From positions 806,001-870,000 of the forward strand of contig NZ_CP108518.1 in NCBI RefSeq assembly GCF_035989885.1: DNA of 64,000 nucleotides, given 5' to 3'. This DNA is from Streptomyces sp. NBC_01232. GTDB lineage: Bacteria > Actinomycetota > Actinomycetes > Streptomycetales > Streptomycetaceae. The notes beneath the pieces were generated by a model, which did no database searches, was not told where the DNA came from, and was given only the letters and a program-made list of their open reading frames with translations. Made by a program: the position numbers and the translations under genes. Below, piece by piece: positions 60,723-64,000 of the stretch. Numbering within the stretch: the first letter of the stretch is position 1; every line of letters begins with the position of its first letter.

Positions 60723-63028
60723 GCGCCGTGTGGCGGGCCTCGCGCGCAGCGGTGAGACGCCGCAGGCTCCAGACCTTCGTCATCGGACTCGTCGTGCTCT
60801 GCTCGACCACGACCGTCCTCCTCGCGCTGGGGCTGCTCGACGCGGCCTCCAGCCCCTTCGACAGGGCGTACGCCGCCCAGCGCGGGGCGCACACCGTGGC
60901 GACCTTCGACACCGCGAAGGTCTCGCCCGGACAGCTGGAGCGGACGGCCCGGCAGCCCGGGGTGGAGGCCGCCGCGGGTCCGTTCGGGCAGGGCGTCGTG
61001 GACGTCCCCGAGGGCTGGCTCTGGATGTCCGGCGGCTCCCTCACGGTGGTGGGCCGGGCCGACCCGGGGGGCCCGGTGGACCGGATCGAGCTGCTGGAGG
61101 GCCACTGGGCGACGGCGCCCGGCGAGATCGTCGTCGGCTGGCCCTCAAACGGCTCGCCCGGACCACGCATGCTGGGAACCCGGCTCCCGGTGCCGGGTGG
61201 CGCGCCGCTGACCGTCGTGGGGTTCGCGGCCAGCATGACCAAGTCGGCGAGTGCGTGGGTGACGCCCGAACAGATGGCGGCGATGCGTCCGTCCGCCGCG
61301 CAGATGCTCTACCGCTTCTCGGACTCCTCGACCGACGCCCGGCTGGCCTCCTCGCTGGCCCGGGCGACCTCGGGAGTGCCCGAAGGGGCGCTGACCAGCG
61401 CGCAGACCCACTTGGCCCTGAAGGAGGCCTTTTCGGCGCTGGCCGACGCCTACCTCCCCTTCATGACCCTGTTCGGCGTCCTCGGCCTCCTGGTGTCCGC
61501 GCTGATCGTGGGGAACGTCGTCAGTGGGGCGGTCGTTTCCGGGTACCGGCACATCGGCGTGCTCAAGGCCCTGGGGTTCACCCCGAACCAGGTCGTCGCG
61601 GTGTACCTGACGATGATGGCCGTGCCTGCGGTCGTCGGCGCCGTCCTCGGCACCCTGCTCGGCAACGCACTGGCCGACCCCATCCTCAACGTCGCGTTCT
61701 CCGGCATCGAGACGGGCCGGGCCGCCGTCGGTGAGGTGGGCGCCTGGGTGTCCGCCGTCTGCCTGCTGGGGATGCCGGCCCTCGTCCTGCTCACCGCCCT
61801 GGTCCCGGCGCTGCGGGCGCACCGGCTGTCCGCGGCCCGGGCGATCAGCGCGGGCGGGGCCCCCCGGACCGGGCGCGGGCTGCGCGTCCAGCGCCTGCTC
61901 GGAGCCACTCCGCTGCCGCGCCCGGTCAGCCTGGGTCTGGGCCAGCCGTTCGCCCGGCCCGGCCGTACGCTGCTGACGATGGCGGCGATCGTCCTCGGGG
62001 TCACCACGGTCACCCTGGCGACCGGACTGACCAGCACGATGCTCGCGTTCGGCGAGGCCGGGCGGGGGCAGCCCGGTGCCCGGATCCATGTGGAGGCGGG
62101 AGGGCCGCGCAACGGCCGGCCCGCTCCCCCGCTCGGTGACGTGGCGACCGAGGAACGGCTGCGGTCCCTGCCGGGCGCCGCGGCGGTACGGGCCCGCGCA
62201 CTGGCCCGGGTGAGCCTGACCGGGCAGTCCCGGCCCGTCTTCGCCAACTTCTACCGCGGGGACGACGCCTCGGCCGCCGGCCGGATCGCCAGGGGCCGCG
62301 AGGCGCGGGCAGCCGGCGAGGTCACGGCCGGGCCCGCCTTCCTGACCCAGCACGGGCTGAAGGTCGGCGACCGGGTCACCCTGGCGATGAACGGCCGGCA
62401 GGTGACCACGAGCGTCGTGGGCGAGCTGGTGGAGGGCAACGCGCAGGCCCTGGACGCCACCTGGCCGACCCTCGTCCAGCTGTCGCCGGACGCCCGTGCT
62501 GCCGAGTACGAGGTGCGCCTCGTGCCCGGGGCTGATGCCCGGGCCTACGCCGAGGCGGCCGGGGCGGCCGACCCGGGGCTGCGCGTGTCCGTGCTGGACA
62601 ACCGGAACGCCGCCACCACCACCGTCGTCGCCTTCTCGTCCGTGTTCACCGTGCTGCTGAGCATCGTCGCGGCGCTCGGCGTCTTCAACACGGTCCTGCT
62701 GAGCACCCGGGAGCGCCGCCGGGACCTCGGCACGCTCAAGTCGATCGGGATGACCCCGCGGCAGGTCGTCGCGATGACCGTGACCTCGGTGGCGGGAGTG
62801 GGCGCGGTCGGCGGACTGCTCGGCGTCCCGCTCGGGATGGTCGCGCACCGGCTGCTCGTGGACAACGTCGGGGTGGTCACCTTCCCGGAGTCGATGAAGG
62901 ACGTCTGGCATGCCCCGCACATGACCGGCCTGCTGCTGGCGGGCGTAGCGATCTCCCTTCTCGGCGCGCTGGTTCCGGCCCGGTCTGCGGCCCGGATGAC
63001 CATCGCGGCGGCCCTGCACACCGAGTAG
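60719..63028 (+). CDS. FtsX-like ABC permease
   Basis: A 769-residue permease of the FtsX/MacB type, a tandem form. One N-terminal helix and an extracellular domain (residues about 50-240) precede helices 2-4 (LPFMTLFGVLGLLVSALIVG and VYLTMMAVPAVVGAVLGTLL); a second half repeats this (VTLATGLTSTMLAFGEAGRG, outer domain, VFTVLLSIVAALGVFNTVLL and VTSVAGVGAVGGLLGVPLGM). It forms the channel part of the efflux pump with the ATPase upstream. GTG overlaps the ATPase stop. Confidence 0.93.
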   Translation: MSAVWRASRAAVRRRRLQTFVIGLVVLCSTTTVLLALGLLDAASSPFDRAYAAQRGAHTVATFDTAKVSPGQLERTARQPGVEAAAGPFGQGVVDVPEGWLWMSGGSLTVVGRADPGGPVDRIELLEGHWATAPGEIVVGWPSNGSPGPRMLGTRLPVPGGAPLTVVGFAASMTKSASAWVTPEQMAAMRPSAAQMLYRFSDSSTDARLASSLARATSGVPEGALTSAQTHLALKEAFSALADAYLPFMTLFGVLGLLVSALIVGNVVSGAVVSGYRHIGVLKALGFTPNQVVAVYLTMMAVPAVVGAVLGTLLGNALADPILNVAFSGIETGRAAVGEVGAWVSAVCLLGMPALVLLTALVPALRAHRLSAARAISAGGAPRTGRGLRVQRLLGATPLPRPVSLGLGQPFARPGRTLLTMAAIVLGVTTVTLATGLTSTMLAFGEAGRGQPGARIHVEAGGPRNGRPAPPLGDVATEERLRSLPGAAAVRARALARVSLTGQSRPVFANFYRGDDASAAGRIARGREARAAGEVTAGPAFLTQHGLKVGDRVTLAMNGRQVTTSVVGELVEGNAQALDATWPTLVQLSPDARAAEYEVRLVPGADARAYAEAAGAADPGLRVSVLDNRNAATTTVVAFSSVFTVLLSIVAALGVFNTVLLSTRERRRDLGTLKSIGMTPRQVVAMTVTSVAGVGAVGGLLGVPLGMVAHRLLVDNVGVVTFPESMKDVWHAPHMTGLLLAGVAISLLGALVPARSAARMTIAAALHTE

Positions 63029-63141
63029 GGCCCGCCCGCAAGAAGACCCCGACCCGGCCTGCCCCGAGGGATTTCGTCACCTCCCCGGGCTGGGGGTCGT
63101 TAGGGCCTGGGGGTTGACTCGGGGGTCGAAGGGATGACGGA

Positions 63142-64000
63142 ATGCGGCAATTTCCTCTGGAGATGCACCACATGGCACCCGGACGGGTGGTGGAGTGGCG
63201 ACTCGGGTCCACGGCGGCGGAGGCCGGCGGCCCGGGTGCTCCGGGCGACGCCGGAGACCCGGCGGGCAGGATGGCGTCCTTCAACCAGGACAAGCACTTC
63301 ACCGTCGCCGAGGAGAGCAGGGCCGCCGACGACCCGGTCGCGTCCTGGGTCGCGGTGACCTTCGAGGTGACCGGCCCGCTCGACGAGCGGGCCCTGGCGC
63401 AGTCCCTGCTCGCCTTCGTCCAGCGGCACGAGGTCCTGCGGTGCGCGTTCCGGCGCCTGGCCGGCGAGGTGGCGTGCGAGCCGTTCGACCCGGCCGGACT
63501 GACCCTCGAAGCCCAGCAGGTAGGTGAGTTCGGGTCGTCCGAGCAGCTGGGCGCCTTCCTCGTCGAGCGGTTCAAGCGGAGCATCGACACGCTTTCCTGG
63601 CCGCTGTTCATCATGGGGGCGGTGGTGCGCGAGGAGTCCTCGACGGTCTACCTCGCCTTCGACCACATCGTCTGCGACGGCATGTCGATGCCGATCGTGG
63701 CCCGCGAAGTGTCGACCGGGTACGAGGCCCTGTGCCGCGGCGAGAGCGTCGAACTGCCGCCCGCCCCCAGCTATCTCGACTTCGCCGAGGAGCAGCGCCG
63801 CCGCTACCTGTCCATCGACGACCGCGACGAACGCCTCGGCCACTGGAAGGCGTTCATGGGGCAGGAGGGTGAGTTCTTCCCCCGCTTCCCCCTCGACCTC
63901 GGCGTCGAGCCGGGCCGGATGTACCCGATCGTCAACGAGGCCTCCACGCTCCTGGACGCCGCCGAGGCCGAGGTGTTCGAGAAGACCTGTCTGGCGGTCG
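63142..64000 (+). CDS. Condensation-domain protein, N-terminal part
   Basis: The frame is open to the window end. It encodes the start of a nonribosomal-peptide condensation-like domain: LAQSLLAFVQRHEVLRCAFR (the first conserved block) and the catalytic block as VYLAFDHIVCDGMSMPIVAR, in which the usual HHxxxDG reads DHxxxDG. The second histidine, the key base, is kept. Standalone condensation proteins of this kind join amino or acyl groups. The ATG at 63142 follows GAAGGG by about eight bases. A biosynthetic cluster may continue past the edge. Confidence 0.85.
   Translation, partial: MRQFPLEMHHMAPGRVVEWRLGSTAAEAGGPGAPGDAGDPAGRMASFNQDKHFTVAEESRAADDPVASWVAVTFEVTGPLDERALAQSLLAFVQRHEVLRCAFRRLAGEVACEPFDPAGLTLEAQQVGEFGSSEQLGAFLVERFKRSIDTLSWPLFIMGAVVREESSTVYLAFDHIVCDGMSMPIVAREVSTGYEALCRGESVELPPAPSYLDFAEEQRRRYLSIDDRDERLGHWKAFMGQEGEFFPRFPLDLGVEPGRMYPIVNEASTLLDAAEAEVFEKTCLAV

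Noticed and set aside
1..64000. CRISPR arrays, tRNA or rRNA genes, complete insertion sequences, or a prophage
   Set aside because: No regularly spaced repeats with spacers, no cloverleaf or rRNA-like sequence, and no structural phage genes were recognised. The holin-like small proteins alone do not make a prophage.

Overview
The window is very GC-rich, with strong third-position G/C bias, GTG and TTG starts, many four-base gene overlaps and many leaderless promoters. The families present (DUF2975/YozG pair, Streptomyces-type secreted SH3-like protein, DUF4344 metallopeptidase, NmrA-like reductases, standalone condensation protein) point to a Streptomyces or close actinomycete. I see no rRNA, tRNA, CRISPR array or complete insertion sequence. 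It looks like ordinary chromosome-arm sequence with a patchwork of small transcription units.

Region by region. 1-8.8 kb: exported hydrolases (two type-B carboxylesterases, an exported SurE nucleotidase), an MFS exporter, a PAP2-fold protein lacking both catalytic histidines, and a DUF2330 protein. 8.8-14.6 kb: a tight operon for an iron/polyamine/aminoethylphosphonate-type ABC importer (lipoprotein, two permeases, ATPase) plus a HAD hydrolase, with a divergent HutC/UTRA-type GntR regulator and a DasR-like operator between them. 14.6-20.3 kb: an epimerase-like protein with divergent LysR regulator, a DUF2975/Xre pair with palindromic operators, a zinc-less quinone-oxidoreductase-like protein, a secreted PAF-acetylhydrolase-type hydrolase and a decayed acetyltransferase. 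20.4-30.3 kb: HEAT-repeat protein, two NmrA-like reductases (one behind a MerR-type promoter, one with an operator across its start codon), a tandem GNAT, an IS701-type transposase remnant and a lipoprotein metallopeptidase.

30.3-43.3 kb: the first two of three divergent modules that pair a DNA-binding-like protein with a small membrane protein; a PobA-like aromatic hydroxylase beside an O-methyltransferase with an unassigned N-terminal domain; a bacterial serpin; and a tandem pair of DUF4241 proteins. 43.4-52.3 kb: a DUF2236 oxygenase-like protein fused to four EF-hands, a PPOX-fold protein, YceI, a HEAT/ParB-like protein, a cold-shock protein with a strong terminator, an Rrf2 regulator divergent from an NAD(P)-binding protein with two clear operators, and two secreted wall-associated proteins. 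52.6-64 kb: the third HTH/small-membrane-protein module, a serine beta-lactamase-like hydrolase, an iron-box-controlled siderophore-type acetyltransferase, a cysteine-rich (Fe-S-like) HTH regulator with DUF3291, a two-component system divergent from an ABC efflux pair, and the start of a condensation-domain protein cut by the window end.

The most interesting signals are the three recurring HTH/small-membrane-protein modules, the DUF2236-EF-hand fusion, the PAP2 protein with both catalytic histidines replaced by glutamine, the O-methyltransferase fusion beside the PobA-like enzyme, and a set of precise palindromic operators, several without an obvious adjacent regulator.
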